Both the position numbers and the translations under genes were made by a program. A model generated the notes under the pieces. That model had not been told where the DNA came from. It worked only from the letters and a program-made list of their open reading frames with translations, and searched no databases. A stretch of 64,000 nt of DNA, from NCBI RefSeq assembly GCF_050589645.1, contig NZ_JBNGOQ010000005.1, positions 186,001-250,000 of the forward strand, given 5' to 3'. Position 1 is the stretch's first letter. Each line of letters starts with the position of its first letter. The stretch is from JBNGOQ01 sp050589645. GTDB taxonomy: Bacteria; Bacteroidota; Bacteroidia; Flavobacteriales; Flavobacteriaceae. This document shows, one piece after another, positions 1 to 9,225 of this stretch.

Positions 1-947
1 TTTTTGGTGCGTACGGATTGGTTATCATCGATGGGGACGATGCTGGTCTAAAAAAACTCATGGTTCCTTATATCAAGAAGGATCTATTGGAAAATACGGC
101 TTTTAAAGCGGTTACCCAAACCATGGACCGGCTGGAGGCCTTGCCCGAAAATTACACCATTCAGGTCAACCCCAGGGAGATCAATTATTTCTATTTAAAC
201 CAAGGTCTTCGGGAACGCATTGTGGAGCAGGAGGGCAAATTTCAAGTAAACAGCACGTCCATTGAGTTTAGCCGTGAAGAACTGCTGGCCGAATTGGAAG
301 CACACCCCGAACGTTTTTCGCCCAATGTGGTGAGTAGACCTTTGTACCAAGAGGTAATCCTTCCCAATCTATGCTATATAGGTGGTGGGGGAGAACTGGC
401 CTATTGGTTGGAGCTCAAAACATCCTTCGAAGCCATGGAGGTGCCATTTCCTGTATTGCTACTTCGGAATTCGGCCTTGGTAATAACCGAAAAACAGCGG
501 AAAAAAATAGAAAAATTGGAGCTACAGGTCGCCGATCTTTTTTTGAAGCAAAGCAGCTTTATCAATAAAAGGATCCGGGAGATTTCCAATATCAATATCG
601 ATTTTACGCCAGAGCGAAAACATTTAAAGGAGCAGTTCCAGGCCTTGTTTCAATTGGCAGATCAAACAGATAAATCCTTTTACGGTGCAGTAAAGGCCCA
701 AGAGGTTAAACAACTAAAGGGGTTGGACCGCTTGGAAAAAAGGCTCCTGCAGGCACAAAAAAGGAAACTCAAAGATCAGGTGGTGCGTATGACGGAGATG
801 CAGAACGCCCTTTTTCCCAATCAATCCCTTCAAGAACGGAACCTAAATTTTTCCGAGCTGTACCTCGAAATGGGCGAAGAACTTATACCGTACTTGCTAA
901 AGACCTTGGCTCCTTTACAAATGGATTTTTTGATTTTAAAATATTGA
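1..947 (+). CDS. bshC: Bacillithiol biosynthesis enzyme BshC, 3' part
   Basis: The open frame runs in from the left edge (codons from base 3), so the N-terminal part lies outside the window. The visible ~315 residues begin with FGAYGLVIIDGDD, a conserved BshC segment, and continue with the GGGGELAYW stretch and a long helical coiled-coil region typical of the C-terminal half. Family knowledge: BshC (usually about 530 residues) adds cysteine to glucosaminyl-malate to make bacillithiol, a low-molecular-weight thiol used by Firmicutes and Bacteroidetes instead of glutathione. It is cytoplasmic. The next gene begins 53 bp downstream and has its own promoter-like sequence, so the two are probably not strictly co-transcribed. 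Confidence 0.9.
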   Translation, partial: FGAYGLVIIDGDDAGLKKLMVPYIKKDLLENTAFKAVTQTMDRLEALPENYTIQVNPREINYFYLNQGLRERIVEQEGKFQVNSTSIEFSREELLAELEAHPERFSPNVVSRPLYQEVILPNLCYIGGGGELAYWLELKTSFEAMEVPFPVLLLRNSALVITEKQRKKIEKLELQVADLFLKQSSFINKRIREISNINIDFTPERKHLKEQFQALFQLADQTDKSFYGAVKAQEVKQLKGLDRLEKRLLQAQKRKLKDQVVRMTEMQNALFPNQSLQERNLNFSELYLEMGEELIPYLLKTLAPLQMDFLILKY

Positions 948-979
948 TCCCTTTTGTGCTCCGTTTCCATTTTCGGAAG

Positions 980-987
980 TATTTTTG
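980..987 (+). promoter_or_regulatory. Bacteroidetes-type promoter of the PLP decarboxylase gene
   Basis: TATTTTTG matches the -7 consensus TAnnTTTG, with TTTG at 953-956 as a possible -33 element (23-bp spacer). The predicted start of transcription leaves only about 10 nt before the ATG at 1001. Confidence 0.5.
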
Positions 988-1000
988 CTAAAAATCCCAA

Positions 1001-2371
1001 ATGCACAATATAGATATTGAAGTGGTGGAAATGACCCTGGATGTCATGAAATATGTCATTGGCCGAATCACCACCACTTCGCCCGAACTGGGAAAACCAA
1101 AAACATCGGAAGAACTGAAGAAATTGGTAGGGGATACCATTACCCCGGACGGAATAGGAGGCGAAAAAGCCTTTCACCTGTTCAAGGACGTATTGGCCAA
1201 AGCTACGGTTCCCATTGATCATCCAAGACATTTGGCCTTTGTGCCCGCAGCACCCACGCGGTCCGCGATCATGTTCGACCTGGTTACCTCGGCCTCGAGT
1301 ATCCATGGGGCTTACTGGATGGAGGGAGCCGGGGGTATCTTTTGTGAGAATGAGGCCATGTCCTGGCTGGTTTCCATAACAGGCATGCCCCAAGGCGCTT
1401 TTGGCGTATTTACCAGTGGCGGTACGGCTGCCAATTTATCCGCCATGGTTACTGCCCGTGAATATTGGCGAAGGGAGGATAGGAACAAGGGGGAAAAGGG
1501 GATTATTGTTACCTCTGCCGCCGCCCACTCGTCCATTAAGGCCATGGCCAAAGTAATCGACGTAGATGTGGTGCTTGTGGAAACCGAGGACCTCATGACG
1601 GCCGATCACCTTCAAAAGACCATATTGACTTTGGCTCCTGAAAAACGTAAAAGGCTATTTGCCGTGGTGGCAACTGGCGGTACCACCAACGCGGGCATTG
1701 TAGATGACCTGGAAGGCATCGCAAGGGTTTGTAAAGAGGAAAACCTATGGTTCCATGTGGACGCCGCCTATGGGGGAGGCGCCCTGGTCGCAGATTCCGT
1801 ACGACATATCTTTAATGGTATTGAACAGGCCGACAGTATTACCATTGACCCACATAAATGGATGTTCTCGCCCTATGACTGCGGTGCCATAATCTACAGG
1901 AATCCAGACTTGGCCAAGGAGGCCCATTCCCAAAAGGGATCGTACTTGGATATTTTTAAGGACGAAGGGGCCCATGGTTTTAATCCGGCGGAATATCAAA
2001 TACAATTGACCCGCAGGGTAAGGGGATTGCCTTTGTGGTTTTCATTGGCGGCTCATGGTACCGATCAATATAAAGAGGCGGTGGAGTGTGGAATAGCCTT
2101 GGCCAACTTGGCAGGTTCGCTGATCACGTCACATCCGGATTTGGAATTGGTGCGTCCACCCAGCTTGTCCTGTGTACTGTTCAGGAGAAAGGGATGGTCA
2201 CCCATGGATTATACGAATTGGACCTATAAAAATCACAAGGAGGGAATAGCCCTGGTTACCCCCACCAAATGGAAGAGGAAAGATGCCTTTGAAACCGTGG
2301 CCAGATTCTGCTTTATCAATCCCGATACCACCGAAGACGATATCCGGGTGATTCTTAAGACCATGGAATAA
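1001..2371 (+). CDS. PLP-dependent group II amino acid decarboxylase
   Basis: The 456-residue protein has the group II decarboxylase layout: TSGGTAAN at about 138-145 (phosphate/PLP contacts), AAAHSS with a His near 176 that stacks on the cofactor, HVDAAYGG with the PLP-pyridine Asp near 254, and DPHKW with the Schiff-base Lys near 286. It is cytoplasmic, with no signal peptide. Relatives decarboxylate aromatic amino acids, 2,4-diaminobutyrate, glutamate or aspartate; the substrate cannot be decided from these motifs. The start is well placed behind a -7 box. The gene converges on the PNPOx-like gene with only 14 bp between the stop codons. Confidence 0.85.
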   Translation: MHNIDIEVVEMTLDVMKYVIGRITTTSPELGKPKTSEELKKLVGDTITPDGIGGEKAFHLFKDVLAKATVPIDHPRHLAFVPAAPTRSAIMFDLVTSASSIHGAYWMEGAGGIFCENEAMSWLVSITGMPQGAFGVFTSGGTAANLSAMVTAREYWRREDRNKGEKGIIVTSAAAHSSIKAMAKVIDVDVVLVETEDLMTADHLQKTILTLAPEKRKRLFAVVATGGTTNAGIVDDLEGIARVCKEENLWFHVDAAYGGGALVADSVRHIFNGIEQADSITIDPHKWMFSPYDCGAIIYRNPDLAKEAHSQKGSYLDIFKDEGAHGFNPAEYQIQLTRRVRGLPLWFSLAAHGTDQYKEAVECGIALANLAGSLITSHPDLELVRPPSLSCVLFRRKGWSPMDYTNWTYKNHKEGIALVTPTKWKRKDAFETVARFCFINPDTTEDDIRVILKTME

Positions 2372-2385
2372 AAGAAAGACGCTTT

Positions 2386-2931
2386 TTAGGGTACCAGGAA
2401 TTCGCCGACCCAAAGATCGTGTTGTTTTGAGAAGCGCACGCGAAGATGGGAAGGATGCTCCAGTTTCAAATATTCTATTTTAAAGGGATGTACCGTGATC
2501 ATTCCAAAGTAATCCCGATCCTCCAGGTATTCTATGGCTTCAGGACCTTCGATTTCGCTTCCAGGTGCTGCGACAGTGGTATATCCTTTTTTTGATGAGG
2601 CCTCCATACGGTCCCATATCCTTTTTTTGGAGGCATCATCCAGATTAAGTGAGGCAATACCCTCTATTTTAAGCTGTAATAATTTCTCGGGATGATAAAA
2701 AAGTAAGCTCACTTTGTTATTTTCCTTGATATGGGTGACTTTTTTTGATCGCTTATCGGTATAAAAGGTCAATACAAGGTTCTCGGTAATCTTTCGAAGT
2801 ACTACGGTACGTAGTCGGGCCAAACGATCAAGACCCACGGTTCCCAGGGTAAAATAACGAAAAGGGTGCCCTTTTTTTGTGGCCCCATGTTCTAGTTCTT
2901 CCCTTACTTCATCAAAATATTCCTTGATCAT
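2386..2931 (-). CDS. Pyridoxamine 5'-phosphate oxidase-like flavin-binding protein
   Basis: This 181-residue cytoplasmic protein has a split-barrel flavin-binding pattern: LARLRTVVLRKI, then LTFYTDKRSKKVTHIKENNKVSLLFYH, then a C-terminal segment ending in FSKQHDLWVGEFLVP. Members of this superfamily bind FMN or a similar cofactor; many are not true PNP oxidases, and this one may be a related flavin or heme reductase. I prefer the ATG at 2931. The frame stays open to a TTG at 2952, but that codon sits almost on the expected transcription start of a TATCTTTA box at 2953-2960. The neighbouring PLP enzyme suggests no more than a loose vitamin B6 link. Confidence 0.75.
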   Translation of the reverse strand: MIKEYFDEVREELEHGATKKGHPFRYFTLGTVGLDRLARLRTVVLRKITENLVLTFYTDKRSKKVTHIKENNKVSLLFYHPEKLLQLKIEGIASLNLDDASKKRIWDRMEASSKKGYTTVAAPGSEIEGPEAIEYLEDRDYFGMITVHPFKIEYLKLEHPSHLRVRFSKQHDLWVGEFLVP

Positions 2932-3149
2932 GACAAGACTGGTCTTTCCCAATAAAGATAAAAAAAATTAAAATGGGGTAGGGTATTTTGTGTTTGGGTT
3001 GTTACCTATACAAAGATTGCTATGAAAATAGGACTTGAGTTTGCATTTTGAGTGCCATCAGAATGAAGACACTATTTTAAAGCAAGATTTTTGAAAAAGA
3101 AAGTTTAGTGTCATAAATTCATGTGTTTAGGTTGGTTTTTTGATTATGA

Positions 3150-3177
3150 AAAGCCCTGACTGCTAGGTCAGGGCTTT
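3150..3177 (-). terminator. Hairpin terminator after the cytolysin-like gene
   Basis: An 11-bp perfect stem pairs 3150-3160 (AAAGCCCTGAC) with 3167-3177 around a 6-nt loop. It lies 25 bp past the stop codon at 3203. T-runs flank it on both strands, so it may work in both directions. Confidence 0.75.
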
Positions 3178-3202
3178 CCTTTTTTAAACTAACTCACACA
3201 CT

Positions 3203-5161
3203 TCAATTAATAACCCACGGGCCATTAAATCTATCATTTTCCGTTGCTTCTGAAAACCACTCCTGGATTTGGTTTCCGTCCCCGTTTACGAAGAGGAAAC
3301 GCCCACTGCTTCCGCCCAGGGCAAAGTTGGTTGCCGCGCCCACCTTATCAAATTGGGTGCCCCCGTCATTGGTTTGGTTCTGGAACCACTTGTCCGATGC
3401 CACGGGATCGCTCCACGAACCTGCGCCACTACTATTGTAGATTTGATACCTATCGCCCGGTTTCGCAAAATAGGCCATGCTTGTGACGCCTACGATTACT
3501 GCTGCCTCAAAGCCGTCGGTTCCTATAATGAAGTTACCGCTATCCCCAAAAATTTGGTTTACCAATTGGACACCGCCGGGAGTACCAATGGGTCCGGAAG
3601 GCAGTGTGTTTTGGGTATAATTGGTAAAGCGGACTATTTGCAGTTTAAACCCGTCACCACTGATGACATACAGTCTATCTGCCAGATTATCGGCAAACTT
3701 CACGACTGCCCCCACGTTTTCCAATTCCAGGGCGCCCAAAGGAGCTGTGGCGTCCGAGATGCTAAAGATCCGCCGATCTCCATCGCTTAAAATACCCGGG
3801 GTATTTCCGTTGAACCAGGCATATTTGTCGCCCGCCTTGTTGAAGATTAGCACATCGCTGCCCCTTAATCGGCCCATGGCACCTATACCATCTTCAAATA
3901 GATCCACAAGGTCCTTGTAGATACCGGGTGGCAGAATACCCTTGAGCTCACACTCCACCACATCGTATTCCGTGGCCAGTTTGGCACCGACAATCCGTGA
4001 AGGTCGCTCCACGCTGTTGACCACATAGGATAGCGGAAGACCGGTACGGATGTCACTGGTCTTGCCAATGTTGGACAGAAAGGTTCCTATGCTGTTGTTA
4101 TCGGTAAAATTGCCCACGGCGTCCAAGGTCTCCGCGGCATCCCCTCCATAGGCAATTACTTGCAGGCTCAGATTTTTTAGGCTGCTAAAGGTGTTGAATT
4201 CCACCGAGCCCTCCGCACTGGCCCCAATGGTCTTATAGCCCGCGTTTAACTTGGTCTTCATTTCAGTGGCCGAAGAAGTGGATTCAAAGAGCATATAGAA
4301 GGTCCTTCCATAGGTGACCGAAGAAATGAAAGCGGCCGGATTATCTGGCTGAATGTAGGTCTTGAGCTGGTCCGGGGTTACACTTTCGTCAAAAAAACCA
4401 TCGGGACTGGTAGGTACGTCAAAATCCATGGTATAAAATTGTTGCGTTAATTTTACAAGGACGGTATTTACCTCACGACTCGTGTTCACCGAAAAGTTAC
4501 CCGAAATCTTAGCGGCGAAAGTCTTAAACTTGACGCCTAACTTTAGTGCCAGTTCCTCTTTGGACTGTACTTCCTTAACGCTAAGGGAAAAGTTGGCAGG
4601 TACACTGTAATCCCCATCTGTGATAGATCCAAAAATAATATTGTTCTGGGCATCGCGAATGGAACTCGTTTTGACCTCGTCCACCGAAAAGCTGGATTGT
4701 AAATTACCATCAATGATATTATAGGAGATAGTACCGCCTGCGCGTTTTAGCGGTATGGCTTCGGGCGTGGCATCATCCAAGGTTTTCCCCTGAAGCATAT
4801 TGCCTGGATAGATGATACCCGAATTGGGATTGAACAAAGGAAATTTTCCGTTACCATCAGTAACGCTTACCCTTCTTTTGGTGCAGACAAAACGTTCCTG
4901 TATGGTTTCACCTTCTTCTTCACGCTCGTAATCTTCGTTCGCTGGTGGGTCCTCACTTTGTACTTCCACGGTTTCGCTCTGTGGAAAGTCTTCAAAATCC
5001 CCGCCCAGGGCTATAACCTCGGCAAAAGTGGTCGCCTCTGTGGGGTCCGGGCCGGGATCTGGTCCTTCGCCTCCTGCCTCATCTTTGCTGCAGGACATAA
5101 TACTTAGGATAATCAGGGGCAGCATACCCCATTTTCTGAAAAACGTGCTTTGTGTTTTCAT
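3203..5161 (-). CDS. Cholesterol-dependent-cytolysin-like surface lipoprotein
   Basis: This 652-residue protein starts with a lipoprotein signal (lipobox SIMSC, Cys24) followed by SKDE, which resembles the surface-export signal of flavobacterial lipoproteins. Residues ~90-405 look like the thiol-activated cytolysin (MACPF/CDC) core: NPNSGIIYPGNMLQG (111-125), TQQFYTMDFDVP (239-250), FFDESVTPDQL (256-266), SSVTYGRTFYML (280-291), a Gly-rich turn GGDAAETLD (339-347), and PLSYVVN (376-382) before the usual receptor-binding domain. The classical undecapeptide (ECTGLAWEWWR) is absent. Instead residues ~430-652 hold two copies of a ~125-residue unit. Family knowledge: CDCs oligomerise and form large membrane pores. 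A lipid-anchored form could act on predators, hosts or competitors; that is inference. It lies 220 bp downstream of two TPR-HTH regulators on the same strand. Confidence 0.85.
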   Translation of the reverse strand: MKTQSTFFRKWGMLPLIILSIMSCSKDEAGGEGPDPGPDPTEATTFAEVIALGGDFEDFPQSETVEVQSEDPPANEDYEREEEGETIQERFVCTKRRVSVTDGNGKFPLFNPNSGIIYPGNMLQGKTLDDATPEAIPLKRAGGTISYNIIDGNLQSSFSVDEVKTSSIRDAQNNIIFGSITDGDYSVPANFSLSVKEVQSKEELALKLGVKFKTFAAKISGNFSVNTSREVNTVLVKLTQQFYTMDFDVPTSPDGFFDESVTPDQLKTYIQPDNPAAFISSVTYGRTFYMLFESTSSATEMKTKLNAGYKTIGASAEGSVEFNTFSSLKNLSLQVIAYGGDAAETLDAVGNFTDNNSIGTFLSNIGKTSDIRTGLPLSYVVNSVERPSRIVGAKLATEYDVVECELKGILPPGIYKDLVDLFEDGIGAMGRLRGSDVLIFNKAGDKYAWFNGNTPGILSDGDRRIFSISDATAPLGALELENVGAVVKFADNLADRLYVISGDGFKLQIVRFTNYTQNTLPSGPIGTPGGVQLVNQIFGDSGNFIIGTDGFEAAVIVGVTSMAYFAKPGDRYQIYNSSGAGSWSDPVASDKWFQNQTNDGGTQFDKVGAATNFALGGSSGRFLFVNGDGNQIQEWFSEATENDRFNGPWVIN

Positions 5162-5274
5162 GCTATTCTAGTTTTGTAGTTCATCTACGTTTTGTGTGAC
5201 CTGCACCCGGATGGTCTGCAGCCCAGGCCGGCGCAAGACACTACAAAACGGTTATTGTCAAACTAATGACAGCA

Positions 5275-5282
5275 CAAACATA
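5275..5282 (-). promoter_or_regulatory. Possible -7 box of the cytolysin-like gene
   Basis: On the minus strand 5282-5275 reads TATGTTTG, a full match to TAnnTTTG. It implies a leader of about 110 nt before the ATG at 5161. No well-spaced -33 TTTG is seen. Confidence 0.35.
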
Positions 5283-5382
5283 GAAGCTGATGGATGGACA
5301 TAAAAATTTGGAGGGGGTACAAAGGGGGTACACCTTTTAAGGTCAATAGGCATGGGGTTTTCTAAGGATTGTCAGCTAAGGG

Positions 5383-7236
5383 TTAAATCGATAAAACGGC
5401 ATTTTCAAGCGAATCTTCCGGGCTAAGGGCCATTTTTTTTCGAAGCCGTTGCCTCGCTTTTTTGATACCATCCGTAGAGATGTTGAGGATGGCGGCAATC
5501 TCTTTGGAGGACATGTTCATTTTCATCAAGGCCATGAAGCGGAGCTCGTTTTTGGTCACTTCCGGGTATTTGGATTTTACGTTGGATGCAAAGTCTTTGT
5601 GCACCTGTTCAAAATATTGGGTAAAGTTTTCCCAGTTCCTATCGTCCTGTTGATCAAAATTGATGGTCTGTATCAGTTGTTGGTACCCTGATTGCTTCTC
5701 CACCAATTTTAACTCTTTGGCCTTCTGTTTTACACTTTCCAATACTTCGTTCTTTTTGGCTAGGTGCAATGCGTGCGTGGTGAGTTCCTTCTTTTTAAAA
5801 GCGAGTTCGGCGTCTACTTTTTCACGCTCCAGTTTGTTTCGCTTCATTTTTTGGCGCAAGGCGTAAAACCCCAACAATGACAGGATCAGCGCAGCTCCCA
5901 TCAAAATACGTTGTAGGTCGCTTATTTCGGCCTTTTGCTCCAGAAGGTCTATTTCATTCTTTTGTAGGACGATCTGCTGTTCTTTTTTTTCCGTTTCATA
6001 GATGGTAATCAACTCCTCCGTGGCGCGGGTACGTTCCGTACTGTAAATAGTATCGCTAAGGGTCTTGCCCAAGCGTAGGCTGTGAAGTGCTTCCTTATAA
6101 TTTGTCAACTTTTCCTTGGCTAGTGAACGTAGCAAATAGGCGTCCTTAAGCGTTCGTTTGGAATTTATTGAATCACCAATTGCAATACAGCGGTCAAAAT
6201 AGTTGATCGAGATGGTGTATTCCTTGTTGGCAAAATGGGCCTTACCTATATAGAGAAGAACATCTGCTTCGTTATAGGATGAGGAGACGGATTTCCATAA
6301 ATCGGCACCTTGCCGGTAGAAGTCGATCGCCTCGGGAAAGTTTCCTTTATGATATTCCAAGTCCCCTAAATTAACGAGTGTTCTGGCGATATTGGCTTTA
6401 TAGTCCAATTTTTTGGATAGTTCCAGGGCCTCTTTAAAATTTTCACCGGCAGCTTCAAGGGCATTATTATGGATATTGGATACACCTAGGTAATTTAGGA
6501 CCTGTGCGCTGAACTTATCGTACGCAATTTCCTCATACAAGGCATGGCTCTGCTCAAAAACCGTTATGGCTTTCCCATGCTCTTTGAGGTCTTGGTAAAT
6601 GACCCCTATCTGCAGCAAATCTTCAGCTCTCCTAAAAGTATCATCAACCAGTTCGTGTATCCGTAGGGCATTATAGGTTTCTTCCAAGGCGATATTGAAA
6701 AACCCCCTTAAGAGGGCAATTTTACCTTTCATAAGGTAGGCATTGGCCAAATGCACCGAATCCCCGTACTTGATAAACACAGGAATATTAATGTCCATGA
6801 TATCTGAAGCTTCTTCCTGTCTACCGTCATTTAAGGCTAGAATACCTAGGTTATGCCTAATTACCGCAGCTCGTAACGAATCCTTGATCTCTAAGGAGGT
6901 GTTTACCGATTTCCTGAGATAGAATCGTGCGGAGTCATAGCTGCTTTGCGAGTAAAAGTAATTGGCTTTTTTTGCAAAGACGTTGGCAAGACCCCTCAAG
7001 TTTTTGGCTCTGGTATAATAAAAGGAAGCCTTTTCAATATACTCGCTGGCTTTAGTGGGATCATTGAACAGCGTTAAATCTGTCAAGGTCAGATAGTTTT
7101 CTGCCTTAAGGGTATCGGTTTCCGTTGTCCCTATGATTTGGAGCACACTATCAATCTTTTTTTGATTTTGGCCAATGATGGATTCAACGTTGCCCAGGAG
7201 TAGGGTGGTAAGGAGAAAAAGGGCAGGGCGTTTCAT
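5383..7236 (-). CDS. TPR sensor-type transcriptional regulator with C-terminal HTH (copy 2)
   Basis: The 617-residue protein has a signal peptide (MKRPALFLLTTLLLG), tandem tetratricopeptide repeats over roughly 50-400, a coiled coil, one transmembrane helix (ILMGAALILSLLGFYAL, near 444-460), a second coiled coil, and a C-terminal LuxR-like helix-turn-helix (MSSKEIAAILNISTDGIKKARQRLRKKM). The TPRs would face the periplasm and the HTH the cytoplasm. The family is common in Bacteroidetes, often next to the genes it controls, though ligands are rarely known. I chose the ATG at 7236 because it gives a proper signal peptide; the frame is open to 7296. The last ~215 residues are nearly the same as in the upstream gene, while the TPR half differs. 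The gene follows that paralogue at short distance and precedes the cytolysin-like gene. Confidence 0.85.
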   Translation of the reverse strand: MKRPALFLLTTLLLGNVESIIGQNQKKIDSVLQIIGTTETDTLKAENYLTLTDLTLFNDPTKASEYIEKASFYYTRAKNLRGLANVFAKKANYFYSQSSYDSARFYLRKSVNTSLEIKDSLRAAVIRHNLGILALNDGRQEEASDIMDINIPVFIKYGDSVHLANAYLMKGKIALLRGFFNIALEETYNALRIHELVDDTFRRAEDLLQIGVIYQDLKEHGKAITVFEQSHALYEEIAYDKFSAQVLNYLGVSNIHNNALEAAGENFKEALELSKKLDYKANIARTLVNLGDLEYHKGNFPEAIDFYRQGADLWKSVSSSYNEADVLLYIGKAHFANKEYTISINYFDRCIAIGDSINSKRTLKDAYLLRSLAKEKLTNYKEALHSLRLGKTLSDTIYSTERTRATEELITIYETEKKEQQIVLQKNEIDLLEQKAEISDLQRILMGAALILSLLGFYALRQKMKRNKLEREKVDAELAFKKKELTTHALHLAKKNEVLESVKQKAKELKLVEKQSGYQQLIQTINFDQQDDRNWENFTQYFEQVHKDFASNVKSKYPEVTKNELRFMALMKMNMSSKEIAAILNISTDGIKKARQRLRKKMALSPEDSLENAVLSI

Positions 7237-7306
7237 GGCAGTTCGGTTAGTTCTATTAAAATTGGGAATTTTAAGAGGGGATGTTTGAGAGGTCATCAGC
7301 TAGGGA

Positions 7307-9154
7307 TTAAATCGTCAAAACCGTGTTTTCGAGCGAATCTTCTGGGCTAAGGTCCATTTTTTTTCGAAGCCGTTGCCTCGCTTTTTTGATACCGTCGGTG
7401 GAAATGTTGAGGATGGCCGCAATCTCTTTGGACGACATGTTCATTTTCATAAGTGCCATAAAGCGGAGCTCGTTTTTGGTCACTTCCGGGTATTTGGATT
7501 TTACGTTGGATGCAAAGTCTTTGTGCACCTGTTCAAAATATTGGGTAAAGTTTTCCCAATTCCTATCGTCCTGTTGATCAAAATTGATGGTCTGTATCAA
7601 CTGCTGGTACCCGGGCTGGTTTTCTGCCAGTTTAAGTTCCTTGGCCTTTTGTTTTACACTTTCGAGCACTTCGTTTTTTTTGGCAAGGTGTAGTGCATGC
7701 GTGGTGAGTTCCTTCTTTTTAAAGGCCAATTCAGCGTCCACTTTTTCGCGCTCCAATCTATTTCGCTTCATTTTTTGGCGTAGGGCATAAAACCCCAATA
7801 GTGAAAGCACCAGGGCTGCCCCCATCAAAATGCGCTGTAGGTTGCTTATTTCGGCCTTTTGTTCCAGAAGGTCTATTTCATTCTTTTGGAGCACGATCTG
7901 CTGTTCTTTTTTTTCCGTCTCATAGATGGTACGCAGTTCCTCGATCTGTTTGGTCTTGTCCGAGTTAAAAATACTGTCATTGAGGCGTTTGAATTCCCGA
8001 ACATCGGCCAAGGCGGTTTTATAATCCGATTGTGCTTCCAGGGCTTTGGATCGTTCCCCGTAAATATCTCCCAACATGGCAGCGAATTTTGAGGATTTGG
8101 CCAGGATTTCCGATTCGTTCAGCACATCCAAGGCTTTTTGGCGCTGCCCGGTTTCATTATACGCCGATGCCAGGAAGTATAAGGAACGGACCAGCGCTAT
8201 AGGACGAGGTGTTTGCCGATGGATGGTCACCGCTTGCTCCAAAGCTTCGATGCCCTCCACGTAGCGTTTTTGTTTCACATAGTTGCGCCCCAGATTCCGG
8301 GTAGCGCCCCCTTCCAACAACTTAATGTTCAATTGCTTGGACAGGGCTATGGCCTCCAGAAGGTATTTTTCAGCATTTGCAAAATCGTTCAGGCTCATAT
8401 AGCTTTGGCCCACCACATTACAGGATACCGCCTCATATAAGGTGTCGTCTTGCTCGCGATAAATCTTCAGGGCTTCCAGGCCATATTCATTGGCCTTTTC
8501 AAAATTTAAGAAACTAGCTTCCAGGGAACCAAGACCATTGAGCGCGTCTGCCTTGCGGAGGGGTTCATCAATTTTATCGTATATGGCCAGGGCCTTTAGG
8601 ATGTTGTCATAAGCAATTTTAAAACTGCCCTTTTGTTCAAAAATACCGGCCCTAAAGTTATATTCGATACCGAGACCGAGGGAATCACCCATCTGCTCAC
8701 GTTTGGCCAGATTTTGATCAGAGAGTTCCAGGGCCTTCTCATGATTGCCTTCCCCCAGTTCCAGGGTGGCAAGGGCATAGGTAATCATTACCTCGCCCTT
8801 AAGATTGTCGTATTCCTTGTAAATGTCAAGGGCTTTTCTAAAATGAAAGCGGGCAGAATCTACCTTGCCCGTATATTTGAAGTAGTTCCCCACGTCGTCA
8901 TGGGCATCAGCCGTTCCTTTGCGGTAGTTCAACTTTTTGGCCAGTTGGAGTCGCTCCTTGGCATAGGCCTGGGCCGTTTGCATATCCCTGTTTATGGTAG
9001 CATTGAACAGGTCGCCTAGGATTTCCACCTTTAGGGTATCCTCCCCCAAAGTGTTGTAAACGGCGCGTAGGCTGTCCAAATTTTGTTGTTGCGCGGTAAG
9101 GTTCAGGGAAAACAAAAGACCTAGGAGCAAGAAGCTTGGGTGTGTAGATTTCAT
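7307..9154 (-). CDS. TPR sensor-type transcriptional regulator with C-terminal HTH (copy 1)
   Basis: The 615-residue paralogue has the same architecture as its neighbour: signal peptide (MKSTHPSFLLLGLLFSLNLTAQ), TPR array to about 400, coiled coil with TIYETEKKEQQIVLQKNEID, transmembrane helix near 442-458, a further coiled coil, and a LuxR-type HTH near 560-605. It is first in the likely three-gene direction regulator-regulator-cytolysin. The TPR half differs clearly from the second copy, so the two may sense different ligands or partners while acting on similar DNA sites. The likeness at the DNA level continues a few bases past the stop codon (7296-7320 compared with 5371-5400), which points to a segmental duplication or gene conversion. 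Confidence 0.85.
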   Translation of the reverse strand: MKSTHPSFLLLGLLFSLNLTAQQQNLDSLRAVYNTLGEDTLKVEILGDLFNATINRDMQTAQAYAKERLQLAKKLNYRKGTADAHDDVGNYFKYTGKVDSARFHFRKALDIYKEYDNLKGEVMITYALATLELGEGNHEKALELSDQNLAKREQMGDSLGLGIEYNFRAGIFEQKGSFKIAYDNILKALAIYDKIDEPLRKADALNGLGSLEASFLNFEKANEYGLEALKIYREQDDTLYEAVSCNVVGQSYMSLNDFANAEKYLLEAIALSKQLNIKLLEGGATRNLGRNYVKQKRYVEGIEALEQAVTIHRQTPRPIALVRSLYFLASAYNETGQRQKALDVLNESEILAKSSKFAAMLGDIYGERSKALEAQSDYKTALADVREFKRLNDSIFNSDKTKQIEELRTIYETEKKEQQIVLQKNEIDLLEQKAEISNLQRILMGAALVLSLLGFYALRQKMKRNRLEREKVDAELAFKKKELTTHALHLAKKNEVLESVKQKAKELKLAENQPGYQQLIQTINFDQQDDRNWENFTQYFEQVHKDFASNVKSKYPEVTKNELRFMALMKMNMSSKEIAAILNISTDGIKKARQRLRKKMDLSPEDSLENTVLTI

Positions 9155-9225
9155 AACAGGCTGGTTTATCCCCTAAAATAAGGATTTATCACCAACTTGT
9201 TGAATCGCAGGGACGTATATTCGAC

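Noticed and set aside
830..1393. 187-codon minus-strand frame over bshC end and decarboxylase start
   Set aside because: Overlaps two well-supported genes on the other strand and shows no domain.
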